A stretch of 64,000 nt of DNA from Streptomyces bauhiniae (lineage in GTDB: Bacteria; Actinomycetota; Actinomycetes; Streptomycetales; Streptomycetaceae). The DNA lies in contig NZ_SRRT01000005.1 in the NCBI RefSeq assembly GCF_004784475.1, forward strand, positions 124,001 through 188,000. The letters run 5' to 3'. This document shows positions 33,878-42,429 of the stretch, in pieces; the first letter of the stretch is position 1; each line of letters opens with the position of its first letter. The notes beneath the pieces are model-generated. The model saw only the letters and a list, made by a program, of their open reading frames with translations. It was not told the DNA's origin and ran no database searches. Both the position numbers and the translations under genes were made by a program.

Positions 33878-34393
33878 ATGTACGCGAAGGAGATCCTCAT
33901 CGAGGGCTACGACCGTATCCGGGAAGAAGTCCACACCGTGCTCGACGGACTCGGCGCGGACGACCTGGACCACTCCCCCGCGCCCGGCGCGAACTCCATC
34001 GCCTGGCTGCTGTGGCATCTGAGCCGGGTGCAGGACGACCACATCGCCGACGCCTTCGGGCTGGACCAGGTGTGGCTGGCGCGGGACTGGGCCGACCGCT
34101 TCGACCTGGAGCTGCCGCACCACGACACCGGCTACGGCCACACCCCCGAGCAGGCCGCGAAGGTGCGGGTCCCCTCGACCGTGCTGCTGGCCGGGTACTA
34201 CGACGCCGTGCACGACCAGACCCTCGGCGTGCTGCGGGCGCTGGCCGCCAAGGACCTGGAGCGGGTGGTGGACGAGCGCTGGGAGCCCCCGGTCACGCTG
34301 GGCGTGCGCCTGGTGAGCGTCCTGTCCGACGATCTCCAGCACGTCGGACAGGCCGCCTACGTCAAGGGGCTGCTTCAGAGCGCGTCGGCGTAA
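33878..34393 (+). CDS. DinB-fold protein, mycothiol-dependent transferase type (DUF664)
   Basis: 171 residues from ATG 33878 (GAGGG upstream). Four-helix DinB fold with the metal-binding histidines in LLWHLSRVQDDH and DDLQHVGQAAYVKGLL. Actinobacterial relatives include mycothiol-dependent enzymes of detoxification; the exact reaction is unknown. Its 3' end overlaps the convergent adenosine deaminase gene by 19 bases. Confidence 0.85.
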   Translation: MYAKEILIEGYDRIREEVHTVLDGLGADDLDHSPAPGANSIAWLLWHLSRVQDDHIADAFGLDQVWLARDWADRFDLELPHHDTGYGHTPEQAAKVRVPSTVLLAGYYDAVHDQTLGVLRALAAKDLERVVDERWEPPVTLGVRLVSVLSDDLQHVGQAAYVKGLLQSASA

Positions 34394-35445
34394 CCCGGCA
34401 GGACGACCTCCTCGATAAGCGCCTTGCGCTCGTCGAATGGGATGAAGGCGCTCTTGACCGCGTTCACGGTGACCGTGCGGAGGTCCTCCACCGTCCAGCC
34501 CGCCTCCTCGACCAGCAGCGCCATCTCGCGGGTCATGGTGGTGCCGGAGACCAGGCGGTTGTCGGTGTTGAGGGTGACCCGGAAGCCGAGGTCCTTCAGC
34601 GCGGTGATGGGGTGCTCGGCGATGGAGGTGGCGCAGCCGGTCTGCAGGTTGGAGGTGGGGCACATCTCCAGCGCGATCCGGCGGTCGCGGACCCAGCCGG
34701 CCAGGCGGCCGAGCTTGCCGTCGACGATGTCCTCGGTGATGCGGACGCCGTGCCCGAGGCGCTGGGCGCCGCACACCTGGACGGCCTGGTGGATGCTGGG
34801 CAGGCCGTACGCCTCGCCCGCGTGGATGGTGAACGGCACGCTCTCGGCGCGCAGGTGCTCGAAGGCGGCCAGGTGGTCGGCGGGCGGGAAACCGTCCTCG
34901 GCGCCCGCGATGTCGAAGCCGACCACCCCGGCGTCGCGGTAGGCCACGGCCAGGTCGGCGGCCTCGCCCACCCGGTCGAACATGCGCATGCCGCACAGCA
35001 GGGTGCCGACGCGTACCGGCGTCCCGGCGGCGGCCGCCTTGGCCATGCCGGCCGCGAGGCCCTCCTGCACGGTCTCCACGACCTCGGCCAGCGTCAGCCC
35101 GGCGCGGGTGTTCAGCTCGGGGGCGTAACGCACCTCGGCGTAGACGACGCCGTCGGCGGCGAGGTCGAGCACGTACTCCTCGGCCACGCGCAGCAGGCCC
35201 TCGCGGGTCTGCATCACGGCGAGGGTGTGCTCGAAGGTGCCTATGTAGCGGACCAGGTCGCCGGAGCCCGCGGCCTCGACGTACCAGGCGGCCAGCTCGT
35301 CCGGGTCGGTGGTGGGCAGGGTGTGGCCGACCGCGGCCGCGAGTTCGATGACGGTGGCGGGGCGCAGGCCGCCGTCGAGGTGGTCGTGCAGGACGGCCTT
35401 GGGGAGCCGGCGGAGGGTCTCGGTGTCGATGCGGGGCGCGGTCAT
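34375..35445 (-). CDS. add: Adenosine deaminase
   Basis: 356 residues from ATG 35445 (GAGGAAG upstream). Zinc ligands H20 and H22 in HDHLDGG, H208 with catalytic E211 in HAGE, H232 in LGHGVR, and D295 in LNTDN. It hydrolyses adenosine and deoxyadenosine to inosine in purine salvage. The length is normal for the bacterial enzyme. The gene overlaps the DinB gene tail to tail and follows a VOC gene transcribed the same way with 45 bases between, so a two-gene operon is possible. Confidence 0.93.
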   Translation of the reverse strand: MTAPRIDTETLRRLPKAVLHDHLDGGLRPATVIELAAAVGHTLPTTDPDELAAWYVEAAGSGDLVRYIGTFEHTLAVMQTREGLLRVAEEYVLDLAADGVVYAEVRYAPELNTRAGLTLAEVVETVQEGLAAGMAKAAAAGTPVRVGTLLCGMRMFDRVGEAADLAVAYRDAGVVGFDIAGAEDGFPPADHLAAFEHLRAESVPFTIHAGEAYGLPSIHQAVQVCGAQRLGHGVRITEDIVDGKLGRLAGWVRDRRIALEMCPTSNLQTGCATSIAEHPITALKDLGFRVTLNTDNRLVSGTTMTREMALLVEEAGWTVEDLRTVTVNAVKSAFIPFDERKALIEEVVLPGYADAL

Positions 35446-35490
35446 GGCGTGCTTCCTCGGCGGGTCGTGCGGATGGGGTTCGTGCGGTGT

Positions 35491-35880
35491 TCAGGCGGCG
35501 GGCTGGAGCAGGTCCCAGCGGTTGCCGTAGAGGTCCTGGAAGACGGCGACCGTGCCGTACGGCTCGTGGCGGGGGTTCTCCAGGAAGGTCACCCCGTGGG
35601 CGGTCATGCGGGCGTGGTCGCGGGCGAAGTCGTCGGTGTGCAGGAAGAAGCCGACGCGGCCGCCGGTCTGGTCGCCGACGCGGGCGCGCTGGGCGTCGTC
35701 CTTCGCGCGGGCGAGCAGCAGGCCGGTGCCCTGTTCCGCGCCGGGCTCCACCACGACCCACCGGGAGCCGTCCGGACGGGGCTCGTCCTCGGCCAGCCGG
35801 AAACCCAGGGCCTCGGTGTAGAAGCGGATGGCGTCGTCGTAGTCGTCCACGACGAGGGTGACCAGGGCAACGCGGCGCAT
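35491..35880 (-). CDS. VOC family protein, single domain
   Basis: 129 residues from ATG 35880 (GGAAGG upstream). One glyoxalase/bleomycin-resistance-like VOC domain: VALVTLVVDDYDDAIRFYTEALGFRL, RWVVVEPG, GRVGFFLHTDDF and FQDLYGNRWDLLQ. The acid near the C-terminus (QDLYGN) is the typical metal-ligand position, but assignment to a specific enzyme is not possible. Confidence 0.87.
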   Translation of the reverse strand: MRRVALVTLVVDDYDDAIRFYTEALGFRLAEDEPRPDGSRWVVVEPGAEQGTGLLLARAKDDAQRARVGDQTGGRVGFFLHTDDFARDHARMTAHGVTFLENPRHEPYGTVAVFQDLYGNRWDLLQPAA

Positions 35881-35976
35881 CGGAGCCTTCCGGTGGGGGT
35901 GGTTAGCGGGAGAGGTTATACGTAAAACTACCGGCGCGCCAGTCTCCTCCGGAGAGGGGTCCGGCGGGGTGCTCCG

Positions 35977-36885
35977 CTACTGGTGGAAGGCGTTCAGGCG
36001 GCCCAGTTCGCCGTCGGTGAGCTTCAGGGCGCCGGCCGCGATGTTCTCCGTCAGATGGGCGGGGTCGCCGGTGCCGGGGATGGCGAGGACGTGCGGGCCC
36101 TGGTGGAGGGTCCAGGCGATCCGGACCTGGGTGGGGCTGACCCCGTGCGCCCCGGCGATCTCCGCGACCACGGCGTCCGCGTCGGACGCGACCCGCTCGT
36201 GGGCGCCCCGTTCGCCGGTCTCCCCGGCTACGGAGTAGAACGGCACGAAGGCGATGCCGCGCTCCCCGCACAGCTTGAGCAGTTCCTTGCCCTCCGGGCC
36301 GGGGTTGTCGAGACCGTACCGGTTCTGCACGGCGACCACCGGGGCGATGGCCAGCGCCTCGTCGAGGTGCCGGGGTTCGATCGCCGAGATGCCGAGGTGC
36401 CGGATCAGGCCCGCCTCCCGCAACTCCGCGAGGGCACCGAAGTGTTCGGCGACGGAGTCCTGGCGCATCCGGCGCAGGTACACGAGGTCGAGGTGGTCGC
36501 GGCCGAGCTGGCGGAGGTTTTCCTCGACGTGACCGCGCAGTTGGTCCGGGCGGGCGGCGGTGCCCCAGGAGCCGTCCTGCTCGCGGAAGGGGCCGACCTT
36601 GGTGGCGATGACCAGCTCGTCGGCGTAGGGGGCGAGGGCGGTGTTGATCAGTTCGTTGGCGGAGCGCAGGGAGGAGAAGTAGAAGGCGGCGGTGTCGATG
36701 TGGTTCACCCCGAGTTCCACGGCCCGGCGCAGGACGGCGAGCGAGCGGGCCCGGTCGCTGGGGGTGCCCAGGTGGAAGGCGGCGTTGCCGGTGAGCCGCA
36801 TCGCGCCGAGGCCGACGCGGTGGACGGTGAGGTCGCCGAGGGTGAGGGTGCCGGAGGCTGCCGCGGTGATCGTTTCGGAGGTCAT
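35977..36885 (-). CDS. Aldo/keto reductase family protein
   Basis: 302 residues. D and Y of the catalytic tetrad are in GVNHIDTAAFYF and K in VIATKVG. The histidine position reads DLVYLRRMRQ, so the usual HxW is not present, as in the YakC/Tas-like branch. NRYGLDNPG and IPGTGDPAHLTENI form the NADP-binding end. Probably a broad-range aldehyde or ketone reductase. It is divergent from the acyl-CoA dehydrogenase-like gene. Confidence 0.87.
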   Translation of the reverse strand: MTSETITAAASGTLTLGDLTVHRVGLGAMRLTGNAAFHLGTPSDRARSLAVLRRAVELGVNHIDTAAFYFSSLRSANELINTALAPYADELVIATKVGPFREQDGSWGTAARPDQLRGHVEENLRQLGRDHLDLVYLRRMRQDSVAEHFGALAELREAGLIRHLGISAIEPRHLDEALAIAPVVAVQNRYGLDNPGPEGKELLKLCGERGIAFVPFYSVAGETGERGAHERVASDADAVVAEIAGAHGVSPTQVRIAWTLHQGPHVLAIPGTGDPAHLTENIAAGALKLTDGELGRLNAFHQ

Positions 36886-36938
36886 CGGCGGAGTGTGCCA
36901 CAGGTGCCGGGCAGTGCGGCCGGGGTAGGAAGGGACGC

Positions 36939-37970
36939 ATGACGATCACCGATCATCCGCTCGTCGCCCGCGCCCGCCTGCTCGCCGCCGAGCTGCTGGA
37001 GCCCGAGGCGGAGCGGGTGGACCAGGACGGCGTGCCCGCGAGTCACATCGAGGCCGTGAAGCGGTCTGGGCTGCTGGGCCTGAACGCCCCGGTTGAGTAC
37101 GGCGGCTCGGCGGCGCCGCCCGCCGTGGTGCGGCAGGTCTCGGAGATCCTGGCGGGCGCGTGCGGCTCGACCTGGTTCGTCCAGTCCCAGCACCATACTC
37201 CCGTACAAGTCCTCACGCGGGGCGAACCGGCCGCCCGGAAGCGTCTGTTGGGCCCGCTGGCGCGCGGCGAGCTGCTGTCCGGGGTGGCGTACGCCCAACT
37301 GCGCGCCCACCCGAAGGCACCCGTACGGGCCCGCCGGGACGGCACGGGCTGGCGCTTCGACGGAACGGTCCCCTGGTACACCGGCTGGGGCCTGAACGAC
37401 GTCCTCCTGCTGGCCGGCCTGACCGAGGACGACGAGGCGGTGTTCGCCTTCGTGGACGCCCGCGACCAACCGGGCCTGCGCCCCTCCGACCCCCTGCGCC
37501 TGGCCGCCCTGACCGCCGCGCACACCGTGTCCCTGGAGCTGGACGGCCTGCGCGTCCCCGAGGACTCGGTGGCCCTGCGCATCCCGTACGCCGAATGGGC
37601 CCCCACCGACCGGGCGAAGACCCTGAACACCAACCCGGCGGTCTTCGGCATCGCCTCGGCGGCCCTGTCCCTGCTGGACGAGAAGACAGCGGCCCCACTA
37701 CGAGCCCATCTGGCGGACATCCGCACCCGCGCCTACGCCCTGGCCGACCACCCGGCCCCGCTGGAGCGGGTGGCGGAACGACTGGCGGTCCGGGCGGAGG
37801 CGTACGCGGCGCTGAACACCGCCACCACGGCGGCGGTCGTAGCAGGCGGCGGGCGCTCGATGGCCCTCACGTCCAAGGCCCAACGCGTCGCCCGCGAAGG
37901 GATGTTCCTGCTGATCCAGGGTCAGACGAGGGAGACCCGGCAGGCACATCTGCGGACGCTCACGCCCTAG
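36939..37970 (+). CDS. Acyl-CoA dehydrogenase family protein
   Basis: 343 residues from ATG 36939 with GGAAGGG upstream. N-terminal helical domain (RSGLLGLNAPVEYGG), middle beta domain (SGVAYAQLR..GTGWRFDGTVPWYTGWG), and C-terminal helices. It lacks a clear catalytic glutamate at the usual site and is shorter than true acyl-CoA dehydrogenases (about 380), so it more likely belongs to the flavin-dependent hydroxylase-like branch. Its stop overlaps the small convergent gene by CTAG. Confidence 0.83.
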   Translation: MTITDHPLVARARLLAAELLEPEAERVDQDGVPASHIEAVKRSGLLGLNAPVEYGGSAAPPAVVRQVSEILAGACGSTWFVQSQHHTPVQVLTRGEPAARKRLLGPLARGELLSGVAYAQLRAHPKAPVRARRDGTGWRFDGTVPWYTGWGLNDVLLLAGLTEDDEAVFAFVDARDQPGLRPSDPLRLAALTAAHTVSLELDGLRVPEDSVALRIPYAEWAPTDRAKTLNTNPAVFGIASAALSLLDEKTAAPLRAHLADIRTRAYALADHPAPLERVAERLAVRAEAYAALNTATTAAVVAGGGRSMALTSKAQRVAREGMFLLIQGQTRETRQAHLRTLTP

Positions 37971-38134
37971 TCGTCCGCGCGGCCCTCGACCACGACCAGG
38001 AACGCGTCCGACTTCAGGTCCATGACCACCGTCGCGGGTTCACCCTCCGCCCGGCGGGCGGCGGCGTACTCCTCGGCGGGCCAGGAGCCGCGCGGTGAGC
38101 CTGCGGGGAAACGCTCCAGCACGGTCGAATTCAT
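37967..38134 (-). CDS. Small hypothetical protein (55 residues)
   Basis: ATG 38134 has GGAGG about 10 bases upstream, codon use is normal and the stop (TAG in CTAG) is shared with the acyl-CoA dehydrogenase gene. The protein (MNSTVLERFPAG..PAEEYAAARRAEGEPATVVMDLKSDAFLVVVEGRADD) is acidic, without membrane segment. I recall similar short Streptomyces proteins but no function. It is divergent from the SDR-photolyase unit, so it may share its regulation. Confidence 0.65.
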   Translation of the reverse strand: MNSTVLERFPAGSPRGSWPAEEYAAARRAEGEPATVVMDLKSDAFLVVVEGRADD

Positions 38135-38219
38135 GGCGGCTGCACCTCCGGCGGAAGGTTCGGACGGGACACGGAACCTGTACCTCACCGGCTGCCCGGC
38201 TATCCCGCGGACATGCCGT

Positions 38220-38228
38220 TGTACGCCG
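38220..38228. promoter_or_regulatory. TGTACGCCG motif upstream of the SDR-photolyase unit
   Basis: The same 9 bases occur at 42336-42344 between the MerR and ECF genes. TGTAC also occurs at 38179-38183. CarH/LitR proteins are known to recognise TGTAC-like repeats, so this is a candidate shared site, by inference only. Confidence 0.35.
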
Positions 38229-38329
38229 TCCGGCACAACCGCATCCACTTGTGGCGCCGGGCGGGAAGGGATCACAGGGAGGCCGTGGCGGACCACGGGC
38301 GAACACCGATGCCGAGGAGCCGTAGGACG

Positions 38330-39916
38330 ATGAACGACGACGAGCCCGAGGGCGGCCTGCGCTGCCTGGTGACCGGGGCGACCGGCTACATCGGGGGCAG
38401 GCTCGTGCCGGAGCTGCTCGCCGCCGGACACCAGGTGCGCTGTCTGGCCCGTACCCCGGGCAAGCTGCGCGACCTTCCGTGGGCCGGTGACGTGGAGGTG
38501 GTCCGGGGCGATGTGACGGACCCCGACTCGCTGGCCGAGGCGATGCGGGACGTCGACGTGGCGTACTACCTGGTGCACGCGCTGGGCAGCGGGGACGACT
38601 TCGAGGAGACCGACCGGCGCGCGGCCCGGTACTTCGGCGAGCAGGCGAAGGCGGCCGGGGTGCGCCGGATCGTGTACCTCGGCGGGCTGACCCCGGCCGG
38701 GGTGCCGGAGCGGGAGCTGTCCCCGCATCTGCGCTCGCGGGCGGAGGTCGGGCACATCCTGCTGGCGTCCGGGGTGCCGACGGCCGTCCTGCGCGCGGCG
38801 GTGATCATCGGCTCCGGCTCGGCCTCCTTCGAGATGCTGCGCTACCTCACCGAGCGGCTGCCGGTGATGGTGACCCCGAGCTGGGTGCACACCCGTATCC
38901 AGCCGATCGGCGTCAAGGACGTGCTGCGGCTGCTGGTGGGCTCCGCGCGGCTGCCGGAGGACGTGAACCGGACCTTCGACATCGGCGGGCCGGACATACT
39001 GACGTACCGGGAGATGATGCTGAGGTACGCCCGGCTCGCCCATCTGCCGCACCGGCTGATCCTTTCCGTGCCGATGCTCACGCCGGGTCTGTCCAGCCAC
39101 TGGGTGGGGCTGGTGACCCCGGTGCCCGCGTCGATCGCCCGTCCGCTGACTGAGTCGCTGCGGTACGAGGTGGTGTGCCGCGAGCACGACATCCGGCGGT
39201 ATCTGCCCGAGCCGCCCGGACATCCCTTCACCTTCGACGAGGCGGTACGGCTGGCGCTGCGCCGGGTGCGGGAGGCGAAGGTGGTCACCCGCTGGTCGTC
39301 GGCGTCGGTGCCGGGCGCACCGAGCGATCCGCTGCCGACCGACCCGGACTGGGCGGGCGGCAGCCTGTACACCGACGAGCGCGAGACGGTGGTGGACGCG
39401 CCGCTGGACCGGCTGTGGCGGGTGATCGAGGGGGTCGGCGGCGACAACGGCTGGTACTCCTTCCCGCTCGCCTGGTCCCTGCGCGGCTGGATGGACCGGG
39501 CGATGGGCGGAGTGGGGCTGCGCCGGGGGCGCCGGGACGCGGAACGGCTGCGGGTGGGCGACTCGCTGGACTTCTGGCGGGTGGAGGAGATCGAGCCGGG
39601 CCATCTGCTGCGGCTGCGGGCCGAGATGCGGCTGCCGGGCCTGGCCTGGCTGGAGATGTACGCGGAGCCGGACGGCGAGGGCCGCAGCCGGTACCGCCAG
39701 CGCGCCCTGTTCCATCCGCGCGGGCTGCTCGGCCAGGCGTACTGGTGGTCGGTGTCGCCGTTCCACGCGATCGTGTTCGGCGGGATGGCCCGCAACATCG
39801 CGCGGGCCGCGGTCTTCGGTCCGGTGCCGACGATGAAGAACCGGGGGCTGCGGAAGCGGGGCATCAAGAACCTGGGGCTCCAGCACCGGAGGCTGAAGAA
39901 GCGGGCACGGCGTTGA
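38330..39916 (+). CDS. NmrA-like SDR fused to DUF2867
   Basis: 528 residues from ATG 38330 (AGGACG upstream). The N-terminal atypical SDR (about 8-310) starts with LRCLVTGATGYIGGRLVPELLAAGHQVRCLAR; the C-terminal DUF2867 domain (about 345-510) contains VEEIEPGHLLRLRAEMRLPGLAWLEM and FHPRGLLGQAYWWSVSPFHAIVFGGMARNI. Such proteins often sit beside photolyase genes in Streptomyces. The gene lies 70 bases upstream of the photolyase gene, so they are probably one operon. Confidence 0.88.
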   Translation: MNDDEPEGGLRCLVTGATGYIGGRLVPELLAAGHQVRCLARTPGKLRDLPWAGDVEVVRGDVTDPDSLAEAMRDVDVAYYLVHALGSGDDFEETDRRAARYFGEQAKAAGVRRIVYLGGLTPAGVPERELSPHLRSRAEVGHILLASGVPTAVLRAAVIIGSGSASFEMLRYLTERLPVMVTPSWVHTRIQPIGVKDVLRLLVGSARLPEDVNRTFDIGGPDILTYREMMLRYARLAHLPHRLILSVPMLTPGLSSHWVGLVTPVPASIARPLTESLRYEVVCREHDIRRYLPEPPGHPFTFDEAVRLALRRVREAKVVTRWSSASVPGAPSDPLPTDPDWAGGSLYTDERETVVDAPLDRLWRVIEGVGGDNGWYSFPLAWSLRGWMDRAMGGVGLRRGRRDAERLRVGDSLDFWRVEEIEPGHLLRLRAEMRLPGLAWLEMYAEPDGEGRSRYRQRALFHPRGLLGQAYWWSVSPFHAIVFGGMARNIARAAVFGPVPTMKNRGLRKRGIKNLGLQHRRLKKRARR

Positions 39917-39986
39917 CGTCCGCGTCCGTCCGGGGCGCTCGCCCGGAAGAGTCCACCGTAAGCATCCCCTGCTCCGGAGCCGTTCG

Positions 39987-41363
39987 ATGAACACCTCGGT
40001 CGTCCTCTTCACCGCCGATCTGCGTCTGCACGACCATCCGCCACTGCGCGCGGCCCTGGACGGGGCCCGGCAGGTGGTGCCGCTGTTCGTGCGCGACGAC
40101 GGCATCGACGGCGCGGGGTTCGCCGCGCCCAACCGGCTGGCGTTCCTCGCCGACTGCCTGCGGGACCTGGACGCCGGGCTGCGCGAGCGCGGCGGCCGGC
40201 TGGTGCTGCGCTCCGGGGACGTGGTGGCCGAGGTGCTGAAGGTGGTCGCGGAGGCGGACGCCGACGAGGTGCACATGGCCGCCGACGCCAGCGGCTACGC
40301 GCACCACCGCGAGCATGCCCTGCGCGAGGCGCTGGAGGCGGACGGCCGCAGGCTGCACGTCCACGACACGGTGACCGCCGCCGTGGAGCCGGGCTCGGTG
40401 ACTCCGACGGCCTCGGACCACTTCGCCGTGTTCACCCCGTACTTCCGCCACTGGTCGGGGCATTCGCAGCGCGACCCGCTCGGCGCACCCCGGAAGGTGC
40501 GCGTGCCGGACGGCATCAAGTCCGAGGAACTCCCGTCCCGCGAGGCGGTGTCGGGCACGTCGCCGGCGCTCGCGGAGGGCGGTGAGGTGGTGGCGCGCCG
40601 GATGGTGGCCGACTGGCTGCGCTCGGGGATCGACGCGTACGAGGACCAGCACGACGACCTGGCCGGCGACGGCACCTCCCGGCTCTCGCCGCATCTGCAC
40701 TTCGGCACCGTCTCGCCCGTGGAACTCGTGCACCGGTCCCGGCTGGCGGGCGGTGCGGGCGCGGAGGCGTTCGTACGGCAGGTCGCCTGGCGGGACTTCA
40801 ACCGGCAGTTGCTGGCGGTGCGTCCAGCGGCGTCCCGCGCCGACTACCGCACCCGGCGCGACCGTTGGCGCACCGGCAGGAAGGCCGAGGCGGACATCGA
40901 GGCGTGGCGTCAGGGCCGTACCGGCTATCCGATCGTGGATGCGGCGATGCGGCAGTTGCGGCACGAGGGCTGGATGCACAACCGGGGCCGGCTGCTCACC
41001 GCGAGCTTCCTGACCAAGACGCTGTACGTGGACTGGCGGGTGGGCGCCCGGCACTTCCTGGACCTGCTGGTCGACGGGGACGTGGCCAACAACCAGCTCA
41101 ACTGGCAGTGGACGGCGGGTACGGGCACCGACACCCGCCCCAACCGGGTGCTGAACCCGACGACCCAGGCCAAGCGGTACGACCCGGACGGCACCTATGT
41201 CCGGCGCTGGGTCGAGGAGTTGGCGCATGTGGAGGGCAAAGCGGTGCACGAACCGTGGAAGTTGAGCGGGTCGGACCGGGCGAGGCTCGGGGACTATCCG
41301 GACCCGATCGTCGACCTCAAGGACGGGCTGGACCGGTTCAAGCACGCCCGCGGGCTGGAGTGA
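39987..41363 (+). CDS. phr: Deoxyribodipyrimidine photolyase (class I)
   Basis: 458 residues from ATG 39987 with GGAG upstream. N-terminal Rossmann antenna domain (VLFTADLRLHDHPPLRAAL) and C-terminal FAD domain with RLSPHLHFGTVSP, the DAAMRQLRHEGWMHNRGRLLTASFL block and NNQLNWQWTAGTGTDTRPNRVLNP. It repairs UV-made cyclobutane pyrimidine dimers using blue light. The gene is in an apparent operon with the SDR-DUF2867 gene and its 3' end overlaps the convergent MerR gene by 26 bases. Confidence 0.95.
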   Translation: MNTSVVLFTADLRLHDHPPLRAALDGARQVVPLFVRDDGIDGAGFAAPNRLAFLADCLRDLDAGLRERGGRLVLRSGDVVAEVLKVVAEADADEVHMAADASGYAHHREHALREALEADGRRLHVHDTVTAAVEPGSVTPTASDHFAVFTPYFRHWSGHSQRDPLGAPRKVRVPDGIKSEELPSREAVSGTSPALAEGGEVVARRMVADWLRSGIDAYEDQHDDLAGDGTSRLSPHLHFGTVSPVELVHRSRLAGGAGAEAFVRQVAWRDFNRQLLAVRPAASRADYRTRRDRWRTGRKAEADIEAWRQGRTGYPIVDAAMRQLRHEGWMHNRGRLLTASFLTKTLYVDWRVGARHFLDLLVDGDVANNQLNWQWTAGTGTDTRPNRVLNPTTQAKRYDPDGTYVRRWVEELAHVEGKAVHEPWKLSGSDRARLGDYPDPIVDLKDGLDRFKHARGLE

Positions 41364-42327
41364 GGTTCCGGCCGGGCTCGGTGCCGTAGGCGGCGGTCAG
41401 GGTGTCCAGGGCGTCGGCGAGTCCGGTCGGGCGGAGCATGCCATGGCTGGAGCGGCCCGCCCAGCCGGGGCCGCCGAGCATCATCAGGGCCTGCCCGCGG
41501 GCGCCGCGTACGCCCCACTCGATGCCCGCGACATGCCGGGCCAGCGGCAGGCTCGCGGTGGCGCGGGACTGGGACCACAGCACGACGGCGGCCGGGCCGA
41601 GGCGCCGCACGGCGGCGGCGAGGGCGTCGGAGGGGACGGCGCTGCCGAACATCCGGGTGGGGACGCCCTGTTGGACCAGCGCGGCGTTGAGGGCCTCCAG
41701 CGGAAGGGTGTGCTGTTCGTCGGGTGTGCAGGCGAGCAGCACGGGGCCGGTGACGGGGGTGCCGGGCGGGCCGAGCCGGGGGGTGTGGCGGCGCAGGGCG
41801 GTGGAGACGTGCCAGGAGAGCAGGTGCTCCACCTCGATGTAACGGTCCCCGGAGGAGACCCACTTGCGGCCCACGGCGTGCAGGGCGGGCGCCATCACGT
41901 CCTGCCAGGCGACGGTGAGGCCGTACTCGGCGACCACACCGTCCAGTTGCTCCTCCACGGCCGGGGCGTCCAGCCGGACGGCCGCGCGGGCCAGGCCCCG
42001 GCACTCCTGGCGCACGTCGCCCAGCGGCAGGGCGCCGGGGGCGCGGGAGCGGGGCGCGGGGGCCGGGGTCCGCCCGGCGGGCGTGCGGGTGGCGTCGCGG
42101 GCGGTGCGGGCGGCCTCGGCGGGCGGTACGCCGGAGGAGGTCAGGCGGCACATCGCCTCCAGCACGGCCACGTCGTCCGGGGTCCAGCGGCGGTGTCTGC
42201 CGTCGGCGCGGGCGGCGGGGCCGAGGCCGTAGCGGCGGTCCCAGGAGCGCAGGGTGGTGGGCGAGACACCGAGCCTGCGGGCCAGCGCGCCGGTGGTCAG
42301 TCCGGCGCCGGGCGCTTCGTCGTCCAT
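41338..42327 (-). CDS. MerR-type regulator with cobalamin-binding-like domain (LitR/CarH-like)
   Basis: 329 residues from ATG 42327. N-terminal MerR HTH (LTTGALARRLGVSPTTLRSWDRRYGLGPAARADGRHRRWTPDDVAVLEAM); then a helical bundle with W156 and E167-H168 (Wx10EH against Wx9EH in CarH); then a Rossmann-like domain with E204-x-H206-x-x-P in place of DxHxxG and LGGPGW at the end. CarH and LitR use adenosylcobalamin as a light sensor. The altered motifs make cobalamin binding uncertain. No Shine-Dalgarno precedes ATG; TACAGT sits 6 bases before it, suggesting a leaderless mRNA. Confidence 0.85.
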   Translation of the reverse strand: MDDEAPGAGLTTGALARRLGVSPTTLRSWDRRYGLGPAARADGRHRRWTPDDVAVLEAMCRLTSSGVPPAEAARTARDATRTPAGRTPAPAPRSRAPGALPLGDVRQECRGLARAAVRLDAPAVEEQLDGVVAEYGLTVAWQDVMAPALHAVGRKWVSSGDRYIEVEHLLSWHVSTALRRHTPRLGPPGTPVTGPVLLACTPDEQHTLPLEALNAALVQQGVPTRMFGSAVPSDALAAAVRRLGPAAVVLWSQSRATASLPLARHVAGIEWGVRGARGQALMMLGGPGWAGRSSHGMLRPTGLADALDTLTAAYGTEPGRNLTPARGRA

Positions 42328-42344
42328 ACGCCGACTGTACGCCG
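42327..42344. promoter_or_regulatory. 11-bp-spaced direct repeat in the MerR/ECF divergent region
   Basis: TACGCCG at 42327-42333 and 42338-42344, with TTCGTCG at 42316-42322 as a weaker third copy, all in 11-base steps. On the minus strand TACAGT (42335-42340 reading) is a likely -10 for MerR. T. thermophilus CarH is known to bind 11-bp direct repeats, so this may be an autoregulatory site. Confidence 0.45.
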
Positions 42345-42429
42345 GGAACGACGCAGAAACGATGCGAGTTGTCGGCGCCCGGCACCGGCTCCCACGATGA
42401 CCTGACCGTCCCACCCGAGGAGCCAGGTC

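Noticed and set aside
32924..35761. 945-codon open frame on the minus strand
   Set aside because: It covers LysR, DinB and adenosine deaminase genes, all with clear motifs in other frames; no domain is visible in the long frame.
33829..35925. 698-codon plus-strand frame
   Set aside because: Antisense to adenosine deaminase and the VOC gene, and overlaps DinB; no recognisable domain.
42345..42380. ECF-type promoter with GGAAC before the ECF gene
   Set aside because: GGAAC is present at 42345-42349 and also at 38173-38177, but no common -10 motif follows at matching spacing, so it is not listed as a promoter.
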